This document shows, one piece after another, positions 12,853 to 22,650 of a stretch of DNA of 64,000 bases. The DNA comes from Lepidurus packardi. Its lineage: Eukaryota; Arthropoda; Branchiopoda; Notostraca; Triopsidae. Where the stretch lies: NCBI GenBank assembly GCA_023053545.1, contig JAKZAN010000007.1:5704001-5768000 (forward strand), read 5' to 3'. The first letter of the stretch is position 1; the number at the start of each line of letters is the position of its first letter. Below the pieces are notes generated by a model. That model ran no database searches, was not told the origin of the DNA, and worked only from the letters and a program-made list of their open reading frames with translations. A program made the translations under genes and the position numbers.

Positions 12853-14341
12853 AGGTATTTTGCCAAATAAGAGATGTTCCTATTACTACGCTAATACCTT
12901 TATGAAAATGATTAGGGCCAAATTGAATTGCAACGGGTTGGCCTGTCAAGATAAGTCATTGATTTAATAAAGGCTTTGACGAAAAGAGATGTCGATGTCC
13001 CATGGGTCGTATAGATATCAATAGTTCAGGAGTTCATCAAGAGTTCTGTCTATTCTCAGCCGTAGGAGCCTTTCCAAGATTGTTTTTCTTTGACCTTCCG
13101 TTATGCGTGGTTGGTCAATAAGACTTGGGAATCTCCTTTACGTATAATTTTTAACAGAGTAATAATGGAAAGGAGCCATTTGTCTGCAAAACATAAATTA
13201 TATGTAGGTTCATATCTAGTGAAAGAGCGGTTTCACCTATCTTTCTGTTGAGTGAGTTTTCTGTCAACGTATAAATGAAGACGAACGGTGACGATGTTAA
13301 AAGGGCACTGACAAACTCAAGAGTTCCAAGAGCATCTTAACATCTCAGAAGTTGGGAAAGCTAAAGTGAGCCAATCTGAGTCCGATAAGACTGCCTCATT
13401 TGCTAGAAGGGTACTCCAGAGACCGGCTACATTAAAACCTTGCACAGCAAGAGCTCTGGCTATGCAAATGAAAAGGGAACGATCGCCCCGGTTCCCCAGC
13501 TCCACGGGGCTTCACGAGACTCATGTGTCCTATTGTGAAGTATGACCTCACCCGCGATAAAGGTCTCCAAACTTTGGTGACCGAGGGTATAGGACCTCTG
13601 ATGTCCACGCAAACTTTGTTAGGCCTCAAAATCGTTGGAGAACGAGGTTACTCTTGCTTTTGTTCTTTGTATTCTCTTACACCAGAAATCCAAAGAGGTT
13701 CCTGGTGTCAATCTTTGAAACCCTTTGCAGCAAACTGCTGCGACAATGATGTAACAAGAATAGATTTGTCCGATTTATTGTTGCGTTGCTGGGGTTCCTC
13801 GTTTTGTTTTACTTTGTGACGAGGACCGAAAGTTGGATCCATAGACAGTCCAGCCTTTTTCTTTTAGAAAGGACGTGGGCTTAAAAAGGAACGTTAAGGT
13901 TAACCAGACAACAACAAAAAAAGGGGGAAAAAGATAAAAATGGTAAAACAAAAAGACAGTTTCTGACAAGATTTCTACGTTGGCGTTCGTTTACGTTCAG
14001 GGGTTTCTTCGTTGCGGCCTTCTCTCCGGAGAGCGACATGGCATTAGCTGCCTTGTCGTGGCTCTCTACGGACTCCCAAGTTTCGCGCACCGAAGATTGT
14101 CCCCGTGAAGCTTTACCATCTAGGCATGGCCTGGGATTCTCACCATACCTAGCCCCAGATTCCTGACTTACAAAAGAAGCTGATGAGAGAAAAGCCAACC
14201 GCTTCTATGTATGCTCTTCTCTCTGTCGTCAATCAGACATTCATTCAAGAGAAAAACGTGCTCAGTTCCATATCCGCATGCCTTCGTACTCCTTACAGAA
14301 AAACAACCGGTTTAATGAGTCTGCATATATGTAAGATGAAT

Positions 14342-14347
14342 TTTATT
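14342..14347 (-). terminator. Polyadenylation signal AATAAA for the secreted orphan gene
   Basis: AATAAA on the minus strand about 185 bases after the stop codon at 14531. It is the nearest canonical signal downstream of the gene. Confidence 0.55.
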
Positions 14348-14530
14348 GAGCAAAAATCATTGCCGGATGTCAAACAATAAATTAAAAGTGCCAACAAGAC
14401 TTGTGAATAATATGGGAAAAACAGGCCAGCTGTTTCACCACTTTAAATATACAGATTTTTTCTATGAATGCTCAGCTCCTGACAACTTTAATCCACAAAT
14501 AAAGGTACTAAACAAGAGTGTTGCGGATTT

Positions 14531-17294
14531 TTACTCATGCACTTTGACGCATTTGCCTTTGAAGCAGATTTCGTACATGAGTGACACTTCTGTGGCAGTG
14601 GAAACACCTAGGACTTTACTAGGCGTTTTGTCTTTACGGAACTTATCCGCGGCTTTTTTGTCATCCTTGTGCTTTCCGGGTTTTTCTTCTTTCCTTTTCT
14701 CGATTGCTTCATCTTCTTGCCGCTCTGGCTCGCCTGCTGCTGAGGGTTTCATTATCGCCGGCATTTCTGTAGACGTTGTGGTAAAGCTGTCTGCAGGTAA
14801 AACGCCGATGTTGGCAGTTTCTTCTGCTTGCACTGCTTTTGACTCTTCATTTCCTGCTACATTGCTAGCTTCCAAGTCTGGATACTGCTCTTCACCTTCT
14901 TCTATAGTCAACGTTTCTTCTTCAGCACCTTCTTCAGTTTCGCCATTAAACTCTGGAACGGCCGCTTCTTCTGATCCAAATTGGATGTCCTCGTCCTGGA
15001 TAATTTCCGCAATTTCGCCATCCTGTCGGGGTTCGTCATCCGACGCCGCCAAGACCGAGTCTTCCACAGATGGTACTTCTTGTTCAGATGCAACGTTTCC
15101 TCCTTCCTCGTCTTCGCCGTTTGGTAAGTCTTCATAGTCGCTATCATCTGCCTCTTCTTGTGGCGGCCCATTCTCTAATTCCTCAATAGGCGCCGAATCT
15201 GATTCGTCTTCCAGCTCTTGTTCTACGACGACGGCAGTCTGCGGCTTGATCCGCACCGACGACGGCAATTTAGGCGAAGCGGTCTGCTTGACATCCTCTA
15301 AAACGGGCTTAATCAATGGGATGGATTTGTGACCCTGCTTCACGCCATAGCCGGGGACCAAAGGAGAAAAGCCTTCTTGGAATCTGCCTAAATCTTCTTC
15401 CGTGCCCCACGCAGGTCGCCCACGAAATTGATTTGACTCGGTGAAGTGCACGGCCGAGGGAATAGGTCTCGATTGGATCCCTGGACGCTGGACGATGGAA
15501 GGTAGTCTGGCTGTCGACGTTTCGACAACTTCCTCTTGCTTTTGCATTTGACGAACGATTTCATAGGGCGAATATCGAGTTGGGAAAACTGGACGACTAA
15601 AGTTAAGACTTGGCCTTATAGCTGGGCCACTGCTCTGGTCTGCAGAACTAGTTTCGATTTTCTTGGGTTCTTGAAACCTTTGATCGCCACGCTGAGGAAT
15701 TGGCTCTGCCGTCGTTCTTCTGGTGGGCAAAGTTTCCGTTGTGGTTGAAAACTTGGTAAAACGACCCGCGTTAAAAGTCGTGGCGGCTACTTCAGTATCA
15801 TCTTCAGTGGTACTAGAAATAGGGGTCGGAGTTGAAGGAGTGGAACTGGGAAATGGGCGCACTTCTTTTGGGGCTTCTGTGGCTGTCGGTTTAAGGAGAC
15901 TGACATTAGGTATTTTCGGTGGCCTGCCAAAGGTGTTCTGAGATTCAGACAGCTGGAAGGCTTCACCGGTTTCTAGGACAGGCTCGTCATCTTCCGTAGT
16001 GAAGGCAACAACAGCCCCTTTGCTTCCCCCAGCAACTAACTTATCTGATGCCGCAGTTGCACTGCTTAACTGAATCTTCTCCTTAGACTTGAGCTTCTGT
16101 CCGTAAGTTAATTGATCTCCTATGCCCGCTTCCGAGCCATCCTTCCTGACAGACGCAGACGAATCGGGCACGTTAAGCCGATTAGGTGCACCAGTTGGCC
16201 GCTTTACTTGTTGAAACTGAGGCCATTTCGGAACTGCTAGGGGACTCGCCTCTCCTGTCGGGGTAGTCCTGCTGGGTACGGACGGAGTCGTCATTGTGGT
16301 AGTAATCAGTGGACGCTGCACGGGGTACGGACGTCTCGAGGTTGTACCTAAGAATGACGGCCGATCGGCGGCTAATACCAATCGAGCAGTTGTGGATGGA
16401 GCTCGCGGCGTCGTCGTTGTGGTGGTTGACGGCTCTGGAACTGATATCGGCTCTTCCACATTCCCCTGTAATTCCTGCTGAGGATGAACCTCGAAAGATT
16501 GCCCAGCTTGCGGACGGGTGAAAGGAGCAACTGTCTGTTCGGATTGAGGGTACAGTGGTAATGGTGCGGCAGTTGTAGAAATGAATATGGATCCTTGATG
16601 GGCTAACTGAGCTGACTGTTGAGAACCGAAATTTACCCAACGCGTTGGCAAAGGTAAACGATGATAACCTTCAGGCGCACGGTAGTGAACCGGCGCGACG
16701 TAGACAGCCGGAGGATTACGATGAATCTCGGCTTCGTTCTCTAGATACGTGGCGTTAAAACGGGTGTGACCTTGAGGGGCATTATAATGAGGAGGCGCAA
16801 CATAAACATGATGGCCACCGTCCGCAAACGTCGGCACGTTCTTCAACATAGTGAGCAGATTTTCCAGGTTTACAAATTCTTTTTGGTCGTGATCCTGGTC
16901 GAAAACAATGGCAACTTGCTCTCCTGATTTGACACGGACTACAGGATTTTGCGGAGTATTGGGATGGACCGGAAAAGGAGCTGGGCGACTAGGCGGTGCC
17001 CGCGCTTGCAGAGCCTGCGAATTGGGTCGGGGTAGAGGTTGCCAGTTGTCTTGCCGGCGATTGTTCGGCGACGCCGGTAAAGGAAAGCGCGGGAATCGGT
17101 CGAACCCGCCAGAATTCACAACGTACGGTTGAGCTACCTAAAACGGATTTGAGTATTATTATGAGGTCAGATAAGACTCAACTAAGTTTCCATACTTGAC
17201 TGGAATGACGCATTTTCCAAGTATCTTCTGGCATTCCATGGCTAGTCTGAACTGCCAATACAGCTAGGAGGATGGACCCCCAAATTGGCTTCAT
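14531..17294 (-). CDS. Large secreted Pro/Thr-rich, acidic orphan protein (901 aa, two coding exons)
   Basis: Exon 1 is 17294-17196 and exon 2 is 17137-14531; the 58-bp GT-AG intron joins SSQ to VAQPYVVNSGG in phase 0. The chosen ATG (17294) opens MKPIWGSILLAVLAVQTSHG, a convincing signal peptide; an in-frame methionine further upstream would spoil it and lies in the 5' leader. The mature protein has a Pro/Arg-rich N-terminus, then two copies of a motif of the form VYVAP-HY-AP-G (around residues 145 and 180), a long Thr/Ser/Pro-rich mucin-like middle with TTTTTT runs, a strongly acidic segment of Glu/Asp (about 660-820), a Lys-rich stretch and a short tail ending CFKGKCVKVHE with two cysteines. 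This points to an extracellular matrix, cuticle or secreted matrix protein, but I do not recognise a named family and assign no function. Frames on the opposite strand, including a 263-codon one, are shadows of its biased composition. Confidence 0.8.
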
Positions 17295-17398
17295 TTCACG
17301 AATTTTCACGAATCTTAAAAACAAAATAAAAATTTCTTGTTTAATAAACACGCCACAAATACAGATTGTGCATTCTCCGTGTTCCACCTCCTGGGCGC

Positions 17399-17404
17399 TT
17401 TATA
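17399..17404 (-). promoter_or_regulatory. TATA box of the secreted orphan gene
   Basis: TATAAA on the minus strand, about 105 bases upstream of the start codon at 17294. This leaves room for a 70-80-base leader if transcription starts about 30 bases downstream. Spacing is the only support. Confidence 0.45.
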
Positions 17405-19535
17405 AGCTAGGCGTTTAGCCTCTGAACGGAGTTTACAGGTTCAGGTTCCAATACCTGACCACGAAAGGAAGTCGGATGTGGAATGTTTATTTTTATCAAA
17501 GGTGTAAAGTCAACTACCGCATTTCCTTCACACCTTAATGTAAATCGTGGATGCTTACAGTACATCTCACACCTGCGGTTAGACGTGCAGGGTCTTCCCA
17601 GGTGAGCTTTCATACGGTAAGTTATGGGCAAGAGGCAACCGGTTTGGGTTCTTTTTGTAGGTCAGTGGATTTTGAAGCTCAAAGGCACGAAAGACCTAGA
17701 TTTTACCATGACCCGGTAGTATAGTTATTTTGTTTGGTTGAATTTTTCCGCAGTTAGGGCATTGCCAAAGAGGCCTACTTTAAATAACTCCTTTTAGTCT
17801 ATTCCGCGAAAGCGGCCAGGATAAATTAAGGCGAAGCATGCGTATGCGCATTGGCTGGCATATCGTATCCAATTCCACAGCGGAACCATACTTTCCCATA
17901 CAAAAGCCCACACCTCGTTAATATGTAGAGAACCAAGCCGAACTCGATTTGCCGGATCGGAAGCTAAGATTAATACAACATCAGTTTCTTTTTTACGAGC
18001 CATCCCTTGGTGACGTTGGCACCTGTCGCTATCGAGCTGTCATGCGAACTATTTTTGCGACATCCATTTAAACACAAACGATCCAGAACTGGACGTCACT
18101 GGTACAGAAAGATTGCAATCTTATTTTTTTACTACGCGGTCAAAGGGATTGTGATCTTTAGTACACGCTCTAAAAATAAGTAAGTAAATAAAAAATGAAA
18201 TTAAGACAAGCAAGAAGCCACCACATGCACTATTTAAGCCACACACGCAGAAAAGAAATCAAAGTTTTTCGTTGCTTGGCCAACCAAGTACAACCTTAGA
18301 ACTTTACCATACAGTCTTATTACATACGTTTCGATTGAACCTTAAGTAGAATGAAAGTATTCAATACCGCACCATGCACACGTTAAGTTTTAATGCTATA
18401 TAGTAATCACATCACGGTTTGTTACCTGTCGTCAGATTTATGAGCTGGTGCTTGGCCAAGCAAATCACGGTGTGGTTAGTCTTCGCTGTCGGATGGAATT
18501 CTGTTAATTTTTAGAAAACCTATTTCCACTGCCAAGCCTATATGAAAACGTCTGAACACACTTGGAGATAACCAGGAACTGACTATTGTATGCAGCAACC
18601 ATCCAACATAAAGGTATCCAATATTTGCTACCTGAACGCGATGTTCCTTTCATGTGGTCGTGCTCGGCAGAGCCTCAGGTAAGGAAGATGCTCCCATTGA
18701 AAATATGTACCCCATACGAGGGTATCCTTTCCGGGAATGTCTTGGCTTTGAAATGAAAGTCTAGGAAGCCAAGTGGGACACGTAAAATACATATTATTAA
18801 TTACAGCTGGTCTAACTGACTCAATTGGCATGGGACGCTCACATATGACGTCCTTAAAACTACATTCATACGCCAAGAAACTTGTTTATTAAGATGCACT
18901 ATTCGCCTTCACGTGGAAAAGCTAATTGTTTGGCAGGGCAGGAAAGTTGCACTGAATTCCTCTTTTTTTGCTAACTTACCGGGCAAAAATAGGTTATATT
19001 AGCGAGAAAGTCTTTTCCTTATGTATGCTAACATATGCATTTAGGCACCTGCCATCCGAAGATGGGTCAATGGCTGAAAAAGGGACGGGATGAAAGTAGT
19101 ACAAATGCGGTGCTTATCATTACTGGTGCCTATGCAGCTTGCATATCTCGATTCTCATTCTAAACAGCGTGGTCTTTAGGCTTAAACAATCGCTTACAAA
19201 ACAAACAAAAAAAAAAGTAAAAGAGGTCACCAGGCTATACCGCAGTTTGCTTTTTAAGCGAAACATTCCCCTCAAGAAGGCGCTAAAGATTATCGGTATA
19301 GTACCACACACATAAAAATAGTTCTGTTCGCACATTTTTAATCCCTAAAAGGAATTTATTCAAAAATAGGCGTCAGAGAGTAAGAATTTTAGCTTTACAT
19401 ACATGCATTGATTTAATAACAAACTGTCACACGCACTCCCATTCTCGAATTGTCAAACCAGATCACAAAGAAACCATTGAGGCGCGGAAGATTTCTCCAA
19501 GGCTGACTATAAGGTTGGAAAGGATACCTTGGGGC
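17405..19535. other. Intergenic, no supported gene
   Basis: Between the orphan secreted gene and FAM174. A cysteine-containing minus-strand frame at 17407-17631 (C-x5-C-x3-C-x8-C) was considered as a small secreted peptide exon, but it lacks a signal peptide and clear splice partners. Nothing else is recognisable. Confidence 0.5.
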
Positions 19536-20183
19536 TTATCGTTGGCCATGCTGACTGACATCAAACATCGTATCTTCTTCTTCGTCATCATCTCTATCCA
19601 ATGGAGCTAACTCAAGTCTTTCTTCACGGCCTAACACTCCGTATCGTCGCCCACGATTTCGCTTCCTTCTTAACCTAAGAAGGGGCACACCTCAAAGTCA
19701 AAAAAGCGCATTCTTGGGACATACTATACGGTCAATTAAAATTACCTTATCGCGCGAACCAGGAAGTACCCGATAACTAAGGTACTAATACCAGCAACAA
19801 CCAAAAGTCCTCTGTAAATTGCACCGGAATCAATGTTCGCGAAAGGGTGTCCCACTATGTGTATGTTGTTGTTAGTTTCCATAGAAGAATTTTTGGGAAT
19901 GTTGGACACGTTTCCACTCATCGTAGCTAACGGGGGGATGTTAATCAATAACGAATACACAGTAAAATATATTACCTATATTTTTTTCTGACGATGACGA
20001 GCTGGAAAAATGATTGCTTGTGCTGTTTAAGCTTAGCGTTGAAGAAATTACAGTTTCATTTTCGTTAGCCATTTCTGAAGTCTTATTTAAATTCACTGTA
20101 CTGATGCTGTCTTTATCTCCCATACATGTGCGAATGATTTCATACAATATAATTGAACACGAAAGGAAAAAATGTTCAACCAT
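19536..20183 (-). CDS. FAM174: FAM174 family single-pass membrane protein (175 aa)
   Basis: Three exons on the minus strand, 20183-19976, 19926-19746 and 19674-19536, join in frame across 49- and 71-bp introns. The protein opens with a hydrophobic leader (MVEHFFLSCSIILYEIIR), followed by a Ser/Thr/Asn-rich luminal stretch with many N-glycosylation sequons, one membrane helix (YRGLLVVAGISTLVIGYFLV) and a basic-then-acidic cytosolic tail. The tail contains RRYGVLG, ELAPLDRDDDEEEDTMFD, the signature that FAM174A/B share across animals. FAM174 proteins are type I membrane proteins of the Golgi and plasma membrane; FAM174B is linked to Golgi integrity in mammals. The start lies 205 bases from that of NDUFA13 on the other strand, so both are likely driven from a shared divergent promoter. 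Confidence 0.9.
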
Positions 20184-20387
20184 GATGATAATTACATTAA
20201 TTGTTCGTTGTTTTTATTTACGTCGCACATTTTGCCATGTTGGCATTCCATTGTCCGGATTTTGGCACACCAGCGCAATCTAGGAAGGACGCAATAAGCT
20301 CAAAGGACTACATCGCGCTTTTTCGTAGCCATCTACAAATAAACGTAGAACACTCTCATCGGTTGTTCATCGGCATCCGTCGTAAAC
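20184..20387. promoter_or_regulatory. Divergent promoter between FAM174 and NDUFA13
   Basis: Only 204 bases separate the two start codons, which face away from each other. No TATA box sits at a convincing position for both genes. Head-to-head spacing like this is common for housekeeping genes. The inference rests on geometry only. Confidence 0.55.
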
Positions 20388-21022
20388 ATGGCGACGTACA
20401 AGCAAGATATGCCCCCGAAAGGGGGATATAATCCCTTAAATTTCAGTAGAGTCCCTGCGAAATCTTATTTTTCAGGTAAGGGTCTTATTCTTTGTATCGT
20501 AGTAATCTTAAAGTTATTATTTTTTCCTAGTTCTAGTTACCCTGTAAATTTGTTCGCAGTTTTGTTTTGCTTTATTTTATTTTATTTTGTTTGTAAGTGC
20601 AGGTGTTGCTATGTTCGCTGGATTTGCTGCATTTAACACTTTCACGCTGTGGTATTACTGGAAGACTCATAAAATTCTGAAGCGCGAGGGATTTGAAATG
20701 GCAGGAGGACGGATTGCCATTACCCCTATGCTACAAGCAGAACAAGATAGATTGTATGATAACTTATATTCTTTCTAATTTTTTTTTTACAAGTAAATTA
20801 TTACCTCTTACTAGGTTTCTTAAACAATTACGAAAGCATCGCGACGCGGAAGCGAAGATCATGGGCAATATTGAAGGCTGGGAGGTAGGCACTTTGTATG
20901 GAGAACCCGTATACAAAACAATCCCGAAAGAAACCTTGCTGAACCCTGCTATAAATGAGTATTACATATTTGGCAAAGAAGGGGATTATTTGGAGAAACA
21001 GTTCTTTAGCCTATACCATTAA
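20388..21022 (+). CDS. NDUFA13: NADH dehydrogenase 1 alpha subcomplex subunit 13 (GRIM-19)
   Basis: Exons 20388-20475, 20603-20753 and 20815-21022 encode 148 aa (human is 144). The N-terminus KQDMPPKGGYNPLNFSRV is the conserved NDUFA13 opening. It is followed by SG and a membrane helix (VAMFAGFAAFNTFTLWYYW), then ARIALLPLLQAE-like sequence (GRIAITPMLQAEQDR), then EAKIMGNIEGWEVG near residue 100. The protein is an accessory subunit of mitochondrial complex I, anchored in the inner membrane with the long helix crossing to the intermembrane space; in vertebrates it also binds STAT3. The exon 2/3 junction uses GTATGA, giving EQDRLFLKQL, which aligns without gaps to the family. The C-terminus ends SLYH. 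Confidence 0.95.
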
Positions 21023-21071
21023 ATAAGATCCCAAGTGAATCGAGTGTTAGCTCAGCGTATAGTGTACATGA

Positions 21072-21081
21072 AATAAATAAA
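21072..21081 (+). terminator. NDUFA13 polyadenylation signal (overlapping AATAAA pair)
   Basis: AATAAATAAA about 50 bases after the NDUFA13 stop codon. Close, canonical and in the right orientation. Confidence 0.7.
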
Positions 21082-21190
21082 GCAGAATTTCCCAGACAAT
21101 TCTTGCAAATATCTATAAACAAAGATTTAATGTTCAGTTTTCGTCGCGCTTGGTTTCATTAATGCGTCAACTCACGTGAATGAGAATTCA

Positions 21191-21196
21191 TTTATT
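21191..21196 (-). terminator. Neurensin polyadenylation signal
   Basis: AATAAA on the minus strand about 132 bases past the neurensin stop codon. It faces the NDUFA13 3' end, so the two genes converge with roughly 100 bases between their signals. Confidence 0.55.
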
Positions 21197-21327
21197 GCTG
21201 TCAACGTTTCTTTTTATTTCCCTGTAAGGAAAACACTTGTGGGTTACATATATTTATAGGACAACATTTTTAACATAATTCGACTATATAGGTTACATTT
21301 TCTGCAGTTACTGATTATCATAATGTG

Positions 21328-22121
21328 CTAGTGGGGCTGAATGGCTTTTACAGTTTCTTTGGCAGGAATGGGAGCTTCCGATGTAATAACTTGACTCTTT
21401 TCGCTACTTTGGTGTATAAGCTTCCAGCCTATCCATTTGTTTCTCTTGTAATTCCTTCCTTCAGGTGCGCGGCAAATTGGTACTAGTAACAGGCATAAAG
21501 CCATCAGCCCCGCTAAGCATACAAATCCTAAACCACCAAGTTTCAGCCAGTCTAAGTGCTTGTTGAATTCAATTGCCGCCTTATCAACTAGCGTCCAATC
21601 ATCTTCCGCCGTTACTTGATTTACCGTATCAACAGTAATACGTCGGGGAGGCCAAAAAAATCCGAAAGCCAAAAGACAAATGCCGGTTAACGTACAGATA
21701 ACCAACACGGCTAACGTGAATCGGAAACAGCAGCTTTGTTCCGGCGGGTTGTATTCTTCGGTGTTGAACCCCTATGAGTCACAAAAAGATGTAATTCGCT
21801 AAGTTTAGCAGGTAAATATGGAAAAGTTGAATAAATAAGGAATAAATCTGTGACCGTTAAGTCCTTCACACTTACATCTTCTCCAAGGAGCTTTGCTTGT
21901 TGTTCATTGGGAAGTCCGTAAAAGCTATGCAAATAGTGTTTGACGCCGAAAAAAGGTGAGCAGCCTGGAGCCGGTTTCTCATCTTCTTCGTCATCTTCTT
22001 CCCCATCGTCTGAAGATTTGTTTGGCACGAAAATTTTGTCTGATGGGTATTTATTTACGAGAGCGTCAGTGTCTTGAGCGGCGTCCTGCTGAGCTTCACA
22101 TTCCATGCTCATTCCGGACAT
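21328..22121 (-). CDS. NRSN: Neurensin homologue, two-pass vesicle membrane protein (229 aa)
   Basis: Exons 22121-21876 and 21771-21328 join in phase 0 across a 104-bp intron (GED|GFNTEEYNPPEQ). The start is the first ATG (MSGMSMECEAQQ); upstream in-frame codons are GTG/TTG and unlikely to be used. After an acidic N-terminal stretch comes FFGVKHYLHSFYG, matching the GVRSYLHQFYE motif of vertebrate neurensins. Two hydrophobic helices follow (FTLAVLVICTLTGICLLAFGFFWPP and LGGLGFVCLAGLMALCLLLVP), separated by a short loop with DWTLVDKAAIEFNKHLDW, the counterpart of the VVDTHAVQFNSALD loop. Neurensins sit in small neuronal vesicles and lysosomes and act in neurite growth in mammals. Vertebrate proteins are about 195 aa; the additional length is the acidic N-terminus and the tail. 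Confidence 0.82.
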
Positions 22122-22650
22122 CACTACCAAGAGGACCACAAAAGCTGCACCAACCCAAACTCAAGTCATGACCTTATAGCAAACTTAGCACTTAAAGAAA
22201 ACGCCGTGAAAATGGCGACGATCTGTTAGAGAAAGAGACCGCGCAACGAAGAACACCCACACATTCGTAAGTAATCAATAATCTCAGCGATCGGGGAGGG
22301 AACCAGAGCTTACGAAGGCACAATACCAACCACGCTTGGGGAGTTGGGTCATCTTTGTCAGCGCAAGCGCTCGTATTTCGTGTAGATTCGAGCGTAATTG
22401 CGCTCGTCGAGGCTCGGTCATTCTCGAACTTAATGAGAAGCCTTTAGCACTTTGTTTTTCACACTTATGTAAGCGATAGCTGGGAAACCTCCCGGATTTT
22501 AGAACGTAGCTTGAGGCAAGTGAATCGCAGGCGCGGACAACGCGTCGCCAAGAGCAACGGTATGTTTTAGATGCGAGCCTTCCGAACCATTTGAAAGGGA
22601 ATTCTGGTACCGTTTTCTGGACTCGTTGTGGGATCATCGACGAAATTTCC
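22122..22650. promoter_or_regulatory. Divergent intergenic region between neurensin and ARMC2
   Basis: About 530 bases separate the neurensin start (minus) and the ARMC2 start (plus). A possible splice acceptor (GGTGCAG, minus strand) lies just above the neurensin start, so a non-coding leader exon may be present. A 122-codon minus-strand frame at 22284-22652 overlaps the ARMC2 start and has no recognisable family. Confidence 0.4.

Larger units (their letters stand above)
1807..14341. other. Gene-poor intergenic or intronic stretch (12.5 kb)
   Basis: No exon with a recognisable family could be supported on either strand; open frames here are short, overlap each other on both strands and have no homology I recognise. 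The stretch holds short simple repeats, a GT-rich microsatellite near 7842, the TTAGG-like inverted-repeat structure at 8582-8985 and a 14-base G run at 12035-12048. Part of it is probably a long intron or the promoter region of the DIP-like gene whose exons lie at 1119-1806. I see no tRNA, rRNA or transposase. Confidence 0.5.

Noticed and set aside
14346..15137. 263-codon plus-strand frame opposite the secreted orphan gene
   Set aside because: Its Ser/Val-rich text is the antisense of the acidic Glu/Asp codons of the real gene; no family, no signal.
17407..17631. Cysteine-containing minus-strand frame (C-x5-C-x3-C-x8-C) upstream of the secreted gene
   Set aside because: No signal peptide or convincing splice partners, and it runs into the presumed TATA box of the next gene. 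Too weak for a peptide gene.
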